Positions 53,905-62,293 of a stretch of DNA of 64,000 nucleotides are shown piece after piece (the stretch's first letter is position 1; the number at the start of each line of letters is the position of its first letter). This DNA comes from CALXOJ01 sp034120015 (lineage in GTDB: Bacteria; Spirochaetota; Spirochaetia; JAFGXN01). The stretch is taken from assembly GCA_034120015.1 (NCBI GenBank), contig JAXEIF010000014.1, positions 25,689 to 89,688 of the forward strand, given 5' to 3'. Position numbers and translations under genes: made by a program. The notes below the pieces were generated by a model. That model was not told the DNA's origin and did not search any database. It saw only the letters and a list, made by a program, of their open reading frames with translations.

Positions 53905-54837
53905 TTATCGGATTTCCCGATTAACGCTCATCCAAATCGTCCGTTCTTCAACACTCTGACCGCCGTGTCCGGTTCCGATGCCGCCGTGATCGGTCGTTAT
54001 AACGATCAGCCACTCTTCGCTGCCGTAAGTCGGTCGCTTTCGAATCGAATCAATCACCTCGCCGGCATAGCTGTCCAAACGGACAACGGCCGCCTTATAT
54101 TCCGGGCTGAAACCGAAGCCTTTACCGTGACCGGAGGAATCTGTTCCTTCAAAAATACCGAAGGTCAGATCGCTGCCGTCCGCAATCGCTTTAATCATCC
54201 GATCCCGAACTTCTTTATCGTAATCCTCTTTATATTCATCGGAAATGCAGCGGACATAGGTTGCCGGCAGATTATTGATTCGGGCATAGTCAAAATCGGT
54301 ACCGAATATTTTTGTGTGATCCGCCCATGTATAAAAAAAGGCCGTTTTAAAGCCCTTTTCGGCAACCGTATTTGTATAAATCGGGACGCCGGCTTTCTTT
54401 TTCCATCCGTTGTTGACAACACCGTGTCCGTCGCGGCCTTTCGCCCAAACTCCGGTCAGCTGCGTCGTAAACCCGGGTGAGGTACTGGTAAACTGTCTCC
54501 GGATGCCCTCTCCCCCGGTATACATCATATACAATCCGCCTTCGGCCGCATTTTTAAAAACAGTACTGCCTTCATCCAGATTGAGCAGCGCATCGGCCCG
54601 GCAGCCGTCAAAATTGATGACAACCGCTTTCGGAACTTTACCATCCCGCGTCTTTTCAAAATGGGAAACAATCATTCCGTAAATATCAGTCTGTTTCAGC
54701 ATCGTTTCCGAAGTATTGACAAACGGCAGAGCTTCCGTCGTTTTATAATACGCATCAAATCCGATACTTTTTACGGAAACACACCCGGCGACCGCAACCG
54801 CCGATACCAATAATCCGATTTTTGATAATGTTTTCAT
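53905..54837 (-). CDS. Alkaline-phosphatase-superfamily lipoprotein, paralogue A
   Basis: 310 residues with lipoprotein signal (MKTLSKIGLLVSAVAVAGC, Cys19); AAGGAG site. Metal-site pattern of type I phosphodiesterase/nucleotide pyrophosphatase-like enzymes: VVINFDGCRADALL (first Asp and the Cys/Ser region), SPGFTTQLTGVW (nucleophile Thr expected here), DSSGHGKGFG (Asp and His ligands) and VITTDHGGIGTGHGG (Asp-His and His). The substrate is unknown; phospholipid, sugar-phosphate or capsule-related phosphodiesters are candidates. It follows its paralogue by 9 bases and both appear to share one transcript. Confidence 0.82.
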   Translation of the reverse strand: MKTLSKIGLLVSAVAVAGCVSVKSIGFDAYYKTTEALPFVNTSETMLKQTDIYGMIVSHFEKTRDGKVPKAVVINFDGCRADALLNLDEGSTVFKNAAEGGLYMMYTGGEGIRRQFTSTSPGFTTQLTGVWAKGRDGHGVVNNGWKKKAGVPIYTNTVAEKGFKTAFFYTWADHTKIFGTDFDYARINNLPATYVRCISDEYKEDYDKEVRDRMIKAIADGSDLTFGIFEGTDSSGHGKGFGFSPEYKAAVVRLDSYAGEVIDSIRKRPTYGSEEWLIVITTDHGGIGTGHGGQSVEERTIWMSVNREIR

Positions 54838-54846
54838 ATTGACTCC

Positions 54847-55803
54847 TTATTTCCATTTTTTATTACTGCTGATCCAAACCGTCCTTTCGTAAACGGACTG
54901 TCCGCCGTGAGTCAGCCGCAATCCGCCGTGATCGGATGAAATCAGAATCAGCCAGTCTTCTTTTTCATAAGTTGTCCTGTTTTTGACCGCATTGATAATC
55001 CGCGCGGCAAAAGAGTCGATTTCCGATAATGCTTCCCGATACGCCTGCGATTCGGGAGAAAAACCGTGGTGGTGTCCCGCCAAATCGGTGTTCTCGAAAA
55101 TACAGGTCAGAAAATCGACTTCGTTTTTTCCTTCGCGGGAGATCCGTTCGACGACTTCCGTAAACAGAGCCTCATCCGGATTATCCCGCATTTCGGCAGG
55201 CGGACGGCAGCGGTTCCACTCGACAGGCAGTTTGTTTTTCCGGCAATATTCTCTGTCGGAAGAAAAAATCATCCGGTAAGCCCCCCATAAAAAATGAAAA
55301 GCGGTTCGAAATCCTTTTCCGGCAAGAAGAACCAGGTGCGTCCTCGGTTCTTCTTTTTTGATCAAACCGTTATTGAAAACCCCGTGACCGGTTTCTCCTT
55401 TCGCCCAATGTCCCGTAAACTGAGTCGTAAAACCCGGTGCTGTGCGGGTATTCTGAATCAGGTTGCCCTCTCCGCCGGTATACATCAGATACAGCCCGCC
55501 TTCCGACGCATTGGAAAAAACCGCCGAATCCTCCGGAGACAAAAAAGACAGCATATCGGCCCGGCAGCCGTCATAATTGATCACTATCGCTTTCGGCCGA
55601 CGCAAATCACCGGTGGCTCTTTCGGAAAAATGTTTCATCACAAACGGCACTATATCGGTTTGGGCAAGTTGCGATTCCCTGTTATTAATCAGATAAGGCA
55701 AATTTTCGACTTCACCGTAATAAATTTTTTCTCTTTCCGTAACGGAAAGACAACCCGAAACCAGCATGACGACAACAAAAAATCCGTAACGTAAATTCTT
55801 CAT
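54847..55803 (-). CDS. Alkaline-phosphatase-superfamily lipoprotein, paralogue B
   Basis: 318 residues, lipoprotein signal MKNLRYGFFVVVMLVSGC (Cys18). The same layout as the downstream gene: VINYDGCRADMLS, APGFTTQFTGHWAKG, NTDLAGHHHGFSPESQAYRE and LISSDHGGLRLTHGGQSVYERTVW. Aligned by eye the two share the metal-binding blocks and many residues between them, so they are a tandem duplication. No Shine-Dalgarno site: a CATAAT hexamer ends five bases before the ATG, with TTGCCG 17 bases further upstream. Confidence 0.82.
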   Translation of the reverse strand: MKNLRYGFFVVVMLVSGCLSVTEREKIYYGEVENLPYLINNRESQLAQTDIVPFVMKHFSERATGDLRRPKAIVINYDGCRADMLSFLSPEDSAVFSNASEGGLYLMYTGGEGNLIQNTRTAPGFTTQFTGHWAKGETGHGVFNNGLIKKEEPRTHLVLLAGKGFRTAFHFLWGAYRMIFSSDREYCRKNKLPVEWNRCRPPAEMRDNPDEALFTEVVERISREGKNEVDFLTCIFENTDLAGHHHGFSPESQAYREALSEIDSFAARIINAVKNRTTYEKEDWLILISSDHGGLRLTHGGQSVYERTVWISSNKKWK

Positions 55804-55808
55804 ATTTT

Positions 55809-55837
55809 ATTATGCATCCGCACCGTAAATACGGCAA
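55809..55837 (-). promoter_or_regulatory. Promoter of the phosphatase pair (leaderless arrangement)
   Basis: TTGCCG (complement of 55832-55837), 17-base spacer, CATAAT (complement of 55809-55814), five bases before the start codon at 55803. Confidence 0.65.
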
Positions 55838-55854
55838 CAAATTTTTTATTTTGC

Positions 55855-55883
55855 TTTTCTTTATGACTGCTTTTGGATATAAT
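55855..55883 (+). promoter_or_regulatory. Promoter of marC (leaderless arrangement)
   Basis: Perfect TATAAT (55878-55883) six bases before the ATG at 55890; weak -35 TTTTCT (55855-55860) at 17-base spacing. Confidence 0.6.
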
Positions 55884-55889
55884 CTGTTT

Positions 55890-56495
55890 ATGCGGGATTT
55901 TGCTTTAGATATCATAACCAAATCAATCCAGTTTTTCTTTATTATGACGCCCTTTTTCGCGCTGTCGATGTTTCTCACACTGACAAACGGTATGGAAAAG
56001 AGTTTTCAAAGAAAACTGGCTTTGAAAATAACATTGTCGATTATTATTATCAATCTGATCATTCTGTTTTTCGGGCATCTGATTTTTTCGATTTTCGGAA
56101 TTACGGTCGACGCTTTTCGAATCGGAGCCGGAGCGCTGTTGTTTTTAACGGCGGTTCAGCTGAACTCCGGAAAAATTTCTTCGATTTCGATTAATCCGGA
56201 TGAAGACATCTCTGTTGTTCCTTTTTCGATTCCTATTATTATCGGTCCGGCCACAATCGGAACGCTTCTGGTTGAAAGTGCCGCCATGAGCAGTTTTGAA
56301 AAAGTCGCAACAAACGTTGCAGCCGAATTGATTGCGTGTGTTTTAATCGGTATACTGCTTTTAACCGCCAACTTTCTGGAAAAGATTTTGGGGAAAAGAG
56401 GCATCAATATTCTGACAAAACTGACGGCACTGATTTTGGCAGCCCTTTCCGCACAAATGATTTTTACAGGTATGAGAGGTCTGCTTCTCGGTTGA
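55890..56495 (+). CDS. MarC/NAAT-family inner-membrane protein
   Basis: About 201 residues, six membrane segments. I start at 55890 because MRDFALDIITKSIQFFFIMT matches the usual MarC start, whereas the longer in-frame extension would cover the promoter. The family signature FALSMFLTLTNGM (usually P-x-x-A-x-P-x-F-x-x-x-T) and PFSIPIIIGPATIGTLLV (usually P-L-A-x-P-x-x-x-G-P-G) are both present. MarC proteins are of unsettled function, possibly amino-acid transport. Converges on the sulfatase gene with 28 bases between. Confidence 0.9.
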   Translation: MRDFALDIITKSIQFFFIMTPFFALSMFLTLTNGMEKSFQRKLALKITLSIIIINLIILFFGHLIFSIFGITVDAFRIGAGALLFLTAVQLNSGKISSISINPDEDISVVPFSIPIIIGPATIGTLLVESAAMSSFEKVATNVAAELIACVLIGILLLTANFLEKILGKRGINILTKLTALILAALSAQMIFTGMRGLLLG

Positions 56496-56523
56496 TTATT
56501 CTATCTTTGCTCTTTTATTTTTG

Positions 56524-57954
56524 TTACTGCGGAATATATGCCGGATTCGGTTCCCTCGGGATCGGTGCGCTGACTTCATCAATCCATCCAAACAGCAGGT
56601 TCTCCATTTCCCGTGTTTTTTCTATATTGACAGTTGCCAAATTTGTTTCTTCAAGAGGATCATCTTTCAAATTGTACAACTCGGAAGTATCTGTTTCATG
56701 AATACGAATCAGTTTCCAATCTCCTTTGCGAACCGACGTATACGGATAAGCCCGAAAATCCTGTCCATTGTTTGTGTATGACTCCAAATAAGCAGGGAAA
56801 TGCCAAAACAATGCCCGATTCGCAGGAGCTTCCTCTCCCTGTAAAATTTTGCTTAAATCCATTCCGTCAACATTTTGACCCGGTTTAATACCGGCAAAAG
56901 CACAGAAAGTAGGATAAAAATCGATATTACTGACCGGCATATCACAAACACTTCCGCCTGCCACTTTTCCGGTCCAACGAATGAAAAGGGGAACACGTGT
57001 CCCACCTTCGTACGGCTCTCCTTTTCCGCCTCTGACACGATAATTATCTGTTGTGGGTTCCGCACCGCCGTTATCGGAAGTGAAAATGATAATTGTGTTT
57101 TCGTCCAGGTCGGATTTCTTGATCAATTCCAAAATTTTTCCTATGTTTGTATCCAGACTCTCAGTCATTGCCGCATATACGGGATCCTTATGATACTGCC
57201 CTTTGGGTTTATTTCGATATTTATCGACCAAATTCTCGGGAGCCTGAATCGGATAGTGTACGGCAAAATAAGAAAGGCAAAGGAAAAACGGCTGTTTTTT
57301 CAGCCGGGCATTCTTTATAAAAGAGACGGCTTCATCTGTAACTCTATCCGTCAGATATTCGTTGTCTTTTCCTTTTTCCAATCCGGGGTAGCGTTCCGAA
57401 CTGCCTGCATTCCCGGCATAGGGGAAAAAGTGAGAAACAGGAGCTCCCGCATGAGTTCCTCCGATGTTAATATTAAATCCGCGATTAAGCGGATCGGTTT
57501 TTTCATCGGCATTTCCCAAATGCCATTTTCCAATATAGCAGTTCTTATATCCGCTGTCCTTAAGTTCCTCTGCAATTGTTTTAAATTTCGGCTCCAAAGT
57601 ATCATTATTGGCAACGGCTATGTATTTACGTTTACTCGCCACTCCCCGATCCGGAGGATTGACAGTGTAAACCCCATGACGCGGCGTATACAACCCGCTC
57701 ATCAGACAGGCTCGACTCGGTGCCGAATTCGGTGCCGACGAATAGGCATTGGTAAAAGTCATGCTTTCCTTTGCAAATGCGTCTAAATTCGGAGTTTCGT
57801 GATAATCACTTCCGGTCACACCCAAATCATTCAGCCCCAAATCATCAGCCATAATCAGAATGATATTCGGTTTTTCTGCCATTTTATTGAGATAGCAACC
57901 GCTATTAATCAGAGTCGCTACACCTGTTGTTAAAGGTAAAATTTTTATTTTCAT
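56524..57954 (-). CDS. Ser-type sulfatase (exported)
   Basis: 476 residues. Signal-like N terminus with a Cys at residue 20 in an imperfect lipobox. Sulfatase blocks: NIILIMADDLGLNDLG (metal Asp-Asp), the active-site signature S77-A-P-S-R in NSAPSRACLMSGLY, YIGKWHLG, and TIIIFTSDNGGAEPTTDN (Asp-Asn). A Ser rather than Cys at the formylglycine position means maturation by an anaerobic radical SAM enzyme (anSME), not seen in the window. Likely desulfates mucin or plant glycans. The gene is visibly more AT-rich than most neighbours (57121-57180 has 22 G+C of 60) and has a weak ribosome site. Confidence 0.92.
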   Translation of the reverse strand: MKIKILPLTTGVATLINSGCYLNKMAEKPNIILIMADDLGLNDLGVTGSDYHETPNLDAFAKESMTFTNAYSSAPNSAPSRACLMSGLYTPRHGVYTVNPPDRGVASKRKYIAVANNDTLEPKFKTIAEELKDSGYKNCYIGKWHLGNADEKTDPLNRGFNINIGGTHAGAPVSHFFPYAGNAGSSERYPGLEKGKDNEYLTDRVTDEAVSFIKNARLKKQPFFLCLSYFAVHYPIQAPENLVDKYRNKPKGQYHKDPVYAAMTESLDTNIGKILELIKKSDLDENTIIIFTSDNGGAEPTTDNYRVRGGKGEPYEGGTRVPLFIRWTGKVAGGSVCDMPVSNIDFYPTFCAFAGIKPGQNVDGMDLSKILQGEEAPANRALFWHFPAYLESYTNNGQDFRAYPYTSVRKGDWKLIRIHETDTSELYNLKDDPLEETNLATVNIEKTREMENLLFGWIDEVSAPIPREPNPAYIPQ

Positions 57955-58001
57955 AAAACTTTCTTCTTAACAGTCGATTCTGTTAATCGATTTCCCGTGC
58001 A

Positions 58002-58763
58002 TTAACCCTTTTCTTTCGGAGGCATAACCTCGCCGTTTGGCTCTTTTAATCCGGAATTGACGATCTCCCATAACTTTTGAGGCAACGCTTTCATTTCCTC
58101 GCGGCTCAGCTGCGAAGTATCGATCGACGGATGAAAAGTGATATCGACACTATCACCGAAACCGATTCCGCCTTTGGTAATCAACCGGTATGTTCCGTCC
58201 AATGTAATGGGAACGATACGGGCATTCACCCACTCCGCAAGCTTCAGGCTTCCGCCTTTAAACGCCCTCATTCCGTTGCAGCGGCTGCGGGTTCCTTCCG
58301 GAAAAATCATCATCGGATAACCGGAAGCCACCTGCTGACTGCCTTTGCGAATGGCCTCCATCGATTTGCGAAGATTAGCCCTGTCAATGGCAATACAGCG
58401 CAAACCCGCAAGCCATACCTGAATAAACGGCACCCGAAACAGTTCGATTTTAGCCATAAAGCCCATCGGATAGGGTATCACTGTTTTTAATACAGGAACA
58501 TCGGTTATACTCTGATGATTGGCGACAAAAACAATCGAACGGTCTTCTTTCGGAAGATTTTCCGCTCCTTTTACATTCAGACGGACACGTGCCGAGAAAA
58601 AAATCAGTTTTCCGTAACCGCGGGAAACAACATTGATATAGGAATTGGCGCCGGACTGAAACTGCATCAACCGCAGCAGCGCATAAGGTATAAAAACAAC
58701 CATCGACGTCACAAGGAGAATCAGTATCCACAATGCGTAAAAGAATGATAAAACCTTTTTCAT
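58002..58763 (-). CDS. plsC: 1-acyl-sn-glycerol-3-phosphate acyltransferase
   Basis: 253 residues with an N-terminal membrane anchor (about 8-30). Acyltransferase motifs: H83-x4-D88 in ANHQSITDVPVL, then FRVPFIQVWLAG, FPEGTRSR (substrate binding) and VPITLDGTYRL. It adds the second acyl chain in phosphatidic-acid synthesis. The ribosome site GAGG directly follows the tRNA-Arg 3' end; only 11 bases separate the mature tRNA end from the ATG. Confidence 0.92.
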   Translation of the reverse strand: MKKVLSFFYALWILILLVTSMVVFIPYALLRLMQFQSGANSYINVVSRGYGKLIFFSARVRLNVKGAENLPKEDRSIVFVANHQSITDVPVLKTVIPYPMGFMAKIELFRVPFIQVWLAGLRCIAIDRANLRKSMEAIRKGSQQVASGYPMMIFPEGTRSRCNGMRAFKGGSLKLAEWVNARIVPITLDGTYRLITKGGIGFGDSVDITFHPSIDTSQLSREEMKALPQKLWEIVNSGLKEPNGEVMPPKEKG

Positions 58764-58774
58764 AATTCAACCTC

Positions 58775-58848
58775 TGTCCCAGAGACGATTCGAACGTCCG
58801 ACCTGCTGCTTAGGAGGCAGCTGCTCGATCCTGCGGCGCTCCTGGAAC
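58775..58848 (-). tRNA. tRNA-Arg (anticodon CCT), unusual D-arm core
   Basis: Acceptor GTTCCAG/CTGGGAC with discriminator A, anticodon stem GCTGC/GCAGC and loop CTCCTAA giving CCT, T arm GGACG-TTCGAAT-CGTCT. The D arm GCGC/GAGC holds one mismatch, and the normally universal U8 and A14 read G and C. CCA is not encoded. It sits between galE and plsC on the same strand. Confidence 0.88.
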
Positions 58849-58852
58849 GAAT

Positions 58853-58880
58853 GGACGGCCGGGACGACCGTCCGTTTTTT
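58853..58880 (+). other. Hairpin with T-run on the plus strand
   Basis: GGACGG, 9-base loop, CCGTCC, then GTTTTTT (58874-58880), so it has terminator form only on the plus strand, where no gene ends. On the minus strand it lies between galE and tRNA-Arg without a T-run and may mark a processing site. Confidence 0.5.
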
Positions 58881-59859
58881 ATTTTTTATTCTTCCGATAA
58901 GCATCCCATGTCGTTTTCACCAGCGTATCGACATCGCTATAGCGGGGATGCCAGTTCAGAAGTTCTTTGGCTTTTTGAGAAGAAGCCACCAGTTTGGCCG
59001 GGTCGCCGGCTCTTCTTTCGACATAAACCGATTTCACCGGTTGTCCGGTAATCTTTCGGGCGGCGGTAATCATTTCATCGACACTGATACCGTTTTCGCT
59101 TCCCAGGTTTACTGCAAGAGATTCGTGATGACGGGCGATGTAGTGCAGCGATTTTACGTGAGCATCGGCCAAATCGGTAACGTGAACGTAATCGCGGACT
59201 CCCGTTCCGTCGGGTGTATCGTAATCGTTTCCGAAAACTTTCACTTCGGGCCGCATACCGGCAGCTACTTCCATCACAACCGGCAAAAGGTTGGCCGGAT
59301 TCCGTTCCAGACCGCAGACAACACCTTCGGGATCGTAACCGGCCGCATTAAAATAGCGTAACGCCGCATATTTAATACCTTTCAAACGGTCGTACCATTC
59401 CAAAAAGCGCTCGATTTCCAGTTTGGTAAATCCGTAATAATTTGTCGGTTTTTTCGGATGTTCTTCGTCAATCGGCAGATAAACCGGTTCACCATATGTT
59501 GCCGCGGAAGACGAGAAAACAAAATATTTCAAACCGGTTTCACAGGCCGCGTTCAAAATATTGAGTGTCCCGGTTATATTGTTGACGGAATATTTTTCCG
59601 GACAAATCATCGACTCTCCGGCTGCTTTGAATGCCGCAAGATGTACCAGCGCTTCATGGCCTTCCATTGCTTTTTTCAAAGCCGGGTAATCCAAAATATC
59701 ACCTTCGATAAAAGCCGCTTCCTTAAACAAATTTTCTCTTAATCCGCTGCTCAAATTATCGAAAACCGTTACTTCGTGTTTCTCTTCGCGATCGCTCAAC
59801 AACGCTTTCACAACATGGCTGCCGATATAGCCGGCTCCGCCTATTACAAGAACCTTCAT
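58879..59859 (-). CDS. galE: UDP-glucose 4-epimerase
   Basis: 326 residues. NAD-binding VIGGAGYIGSHVVKALL (residues 3-19), active-site Ser region FSSSAATYGEP, and the Tyr-x3-Lys in NYYGFTKLEIERFLEW; later RYFNAAGYDPEG and GTGVRDYVHVTDLADAH are GalE-specific. It interconverts UDP-glucose and UDP-galactose for galactose catabolism and envelope glycans. GGAGG lies 8 bases before ATG. Followed on the same strand by tRNA-Arg and plsC. Confidence 0.96.
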   Translation of the reverse strand: MKVLVIGGAGYIGSHVVKALLSDREEKHEVTVFDNLSSGLRENLFKEAAFIEGDILDYPALKKAMEGHEALVHLAAFKAAGESMICPEKYSVNNITGTLNILNAACETGLKYFVFSSSAATYGEPVYLPIDEEHPKKPTNYYGFTKLEIERFLEWYDRLKGIKYAALRYFNAAGYDPEGVVCGLERNPANLLPVVMEVAAGMRPEVKVFGNDYDTPDGTGVRDYVHVTDLADAHVKSLHYIARHHESLAVNLGSENGISVDEMITAARKITGQPVKSVYVERRAGDPAKLVASSQKAKELLNWHPRYSDVDTLVKTTWDAYRKNKK

Positions 59860-59972
59860 AATTCGTTCCTCCGATTATTTATTATACTGAATTTCAACGG
59901 ATTTTCAATCGGGAATTTTTTATTTTATTGTCAAAACGGGAAATATAATTATAATAAAAACGGAGGTTTTTT

Positions 59973-61292
59973 ATGTCCGAACAGCTGAATTTCGAAACCG
60001 AAGTCCTGGGACCCTGCAAAATCGTCTCACCGGTGAAAATTTCTTCTTCCGTCGGCGACAATATTGTCGACTACACAACCGACGATCAGTGTATTCTTTA
60101 TAATATCGATGCGACCTATTCCAATCCCATCGATCCGGCTTCTCTTCAGCGCATTTCCGTAGCGGGGCCGAGACAGAAAATTTATTTTAATCCCAGCCAT
60201 GTGAACGCCGGTATCGTTACCTGCGGCGGAATCTGCCCCGGACTGAACACCGTTATTCGTTCCATCGTTCGCTGTCTGTGGTACAGCTACGGAGTCAAAC
60301 GGATCATCGGTATCCGCAACGGTTATCCCGGATTTCTTCCCGAATATAATTATTCTCCGATGCCTCTGACACCCGACACTGTAGACGATATCCACAAAAT
60401 GGGCGGCACGATTCTCGGTACAGCCCGCGGCGGCGGCGACCGTGTCGAAGAAATTGCCGACAGTATCGAACGGATGAATTTAAATATTCTGTTCTGTATC
60501 GGCGGAGACGGAACTCTGCGGGGTGCCCGTGATGTCAGTAACGAATGCAAAAAACGGGGACTGAAAGTTTCCGTTATCGGAATTCCGAAAACAATCGACA
60601 ACGACATCAATCTGCTGCAGCGGTCATTCGGATTTGAAACGGCTGTTGCCAAAGCGTGTGAAGCGGTTTTCAGTGCTCACGTCGAAGCCAAATCCGCCCA
60701 TAACGGAATCGGTCTGGTCAAACTGATGGGCCGTCATTCCGGGTTCATTGCCTGTAACGCGGCAATCGCATCAGCGGAAGCCAATTTTGTCCTCATTCCG
60801 GAAGTCAAATTCGACCTTTACGGAGACAACGGACTGTTCGCACATTTGGAAAAGCGGATAGCTTCCCGAAAACATGCCGTCATCATCGTTGCCGAAGGTG
60901 CCGGACAGGACTATGTCCACACCGACGGTAAAGATGCCTCCGGAAACAAAAAGCTGGGAGACATCGGCACTTTTCTGAAAGAAAAAATAAAAAGCTACTT
61001 CGAAGAAAAAAGGATTCCGGTTACGTTGAAATATATCGATCCGAGTTATATCATCCGAACACAGCCGGCCGATCCGAACGACAGTTTTTACTGTTCGCTG
61101 TTGGGCGCTCATGCGGTTCATGCGGCAATGGCCGGAAAGACCAATATGCTGGTTTCTCTGCTGAACGACCGCTACGTTTATCTGCCGATTGATGCCGCCA
61201 CCTGCCGCCGCAACTACGTCAACCCGGAAGGACATTTGTGGCGTGATGTCCTGGAGACAACCCAGCAGCCGGTTTCCATGACCGAGGCATGA
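59973..61292 (+). CDS. pfkA: 6-phosphofructokinase (group X-like, GGDGT type)
   Basis: 439 residues, longer than E. coli PfkA (320). The N-terminal extension of about 75 residues precedes NAGIVTCGGICPGLNTVIRS. The substrate-determining motif is IGGDGTLRGA with Gly (as in ATP-dependent enzymes), while the next motif is GIPKTIDNDI with Lys (as in PPi-dependent enzymes). This combination is known from group-X/trypanosomatid-type ATP-PFKs. Active-site MGRHSGFIACNAAIA is intact. CGGAGG lies before ATG. The stop overlaps the radical SAM gene (ATGA). Confidence 0.93.
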   Translation: MSEQLNFETEVLGPCKIVSPVKISSSVGDNIVDYTTDDQCILYNIDATYSNPIDPASLQRISVAGPRQKIYFNPSHVNAGIVTCGGICPGLNTVIRSIVRCLWYSYGVKRIIGIRNGYPGFLPEYNYSPMPLTPDTVDDIHKMGGTILGTARGGGDRVEEIADSIERMNLNILFCIGGDGTLRGARDVSNECKKRGLKVSVIGIPKTIDNDINLLQRSFGFETAVAKACEAVFSAHVEAKSAHNGIGLVKLMGRHSGFIACNAAIASAEANFVLIPEVKFDLYGDNGLFAHLEKRIASRKHAVIIVAEGAGQDYVHTDGKDASGNKKLGDIGTFLKEKIKSYFEEKRIPVTLKYIDPSYIIRTQPADPNDSFYCSLLGAHAVHAAMAGKTNMLVSLLNDRYVYLPIDAATCRRNYVNPEGHLWRDVLETTQQPVSMTEA

Positions 61293-62293
61293 ATTTCCGC
61301 TCTTACAGCGCCTATTTAAAGGAAAAATACGGAGCCCCCGCCTATCGTGTTGCGGTCGATGCGGGGTTTTCCTGCCCCAACCGTGCCGACGGCCGCGGCG
61401 GTTTCGGGTGTTCGTTTTGTGACGAAGCCGGCAGCCGCGCGGTGTATACACGTAACGACAACGGTACGTATCCCGAATTGGAAATGTTCCAGCCGTGCGG
61501 GCTGCCGGGGTTTCCGCCGGGTTATTCGTCCGCATCGGTACGTAGCCAGATTGAACGCGGTATGGCGTTTTTACAACGGCGGTACGGAGCCCGAATCTTC
61601 CTTCTTTATTTCCAGGCTTACTCCAACACGTACGCCGCACCCGATATCCTTAAACAAATTTACGACGACGCTTTGGCTGCCGCAGTCTTTTCCGAACTGA
61701 TTGTTTCAACTCGTCCCGACTGCCTCAATCCGGAAAAAGCGGATCTCCTTGCCTCCTACCGCCGCCCCGATTTCGATGTCTGGTGCGAACTCGGACTGCA
61801 AACCATTCATGACAAAACACTCGCCGCTATCCGCCGCGGCCATACCTATGCCGATTTTTTACGTGCCTTTACCTGGCTGCAGGAACGAAAAATCAAAACT
61901 GCCGTCCACCTGATTTTCGGTCTGCCCGGAGAAGGCAGAAATGAGCTGGACCGGACAATCGACGAAATCAACCGCCTCCGTCCCGACGCGGTTAAAATTC
62001 ATAATTTACAGATTCCGGTCGGAACCCCTCTGTTCGAACAGCTCAAACGGGGAGAGGTTAAACAATATACAATGGAAGAACATCTCGAAAACACCGTTTA
62101 CGCTCTTTCCCGCCTCGATCCCGCAATTTTGATTATGAGACTGACCTGTGACATTATGCAATCCCAGCGGGAAAATAACAGCGGATTTTGGAAAAAAGGA
62201 ACGTTTCTCGCCGAACTGAACAGACGGTTATCCGTAACCGATTCGCTTTTTACCGCACAATCAAAGACTTCCACATTTCCGTCGATCCCTTAA
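61289..62293 (+). CDS. Radical SAM protein, TIGR01212/YhcC family
   Basis: 334 residues. N-terminal YSAYLKEKYGAPAYRVAVDA, then the cluster-binding FSCPNRADGRGGFGCSFC (Cys-x11-Cys-x2-Cys form of this family), FLLYFQAYSNTYAAPDILKQ, CELGLQTIHDKTLAAIRRGH and HLIFGLPGE. The family is widespread and its reaction is unproven; a role in tRNA or metabolite modification is suspected. Translationally coupled to phosphofructokinase. Its last 44 bases overlap the 3' end of the convergent GH2 gene. Confidence 0.93.
   Translation: MNFRSYSAYLKEKYGAPAYRVAVDAGFSCPNRADGRGGFGCSFCDEAGSRAVYTRNDNGTYPELEMFQPCGLPGFPPGYSSASVRSQIERGMAFLQRRYGARIFLLYFQAYSNTYAAPDILKQIYDDALAAAVFSELIVSTRPDCLNPEKADLLASYRRPDFDVWCELGLQTIHDKTLAAIRRGHTYADFLRAFTWLQERKIKTAVHLIFGLPGEGRNELDRTIDEINRLRPDAVKIHNLQIPVGTPLFEQLKRGEVKQYTMEEHLENTVYALSRLDPAILIMRLTCDIMQSQRENNSGFWKKGTFLAELNRRLSVTDSLFTAQSKTSTFPSIP

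Noticed and set aside
60771..61640. 289-residue open frame antisense to the phosphofructokinase and radical SAM genes
   Set aside because: Spans two real genes on the other strand and has no recognisable domain.
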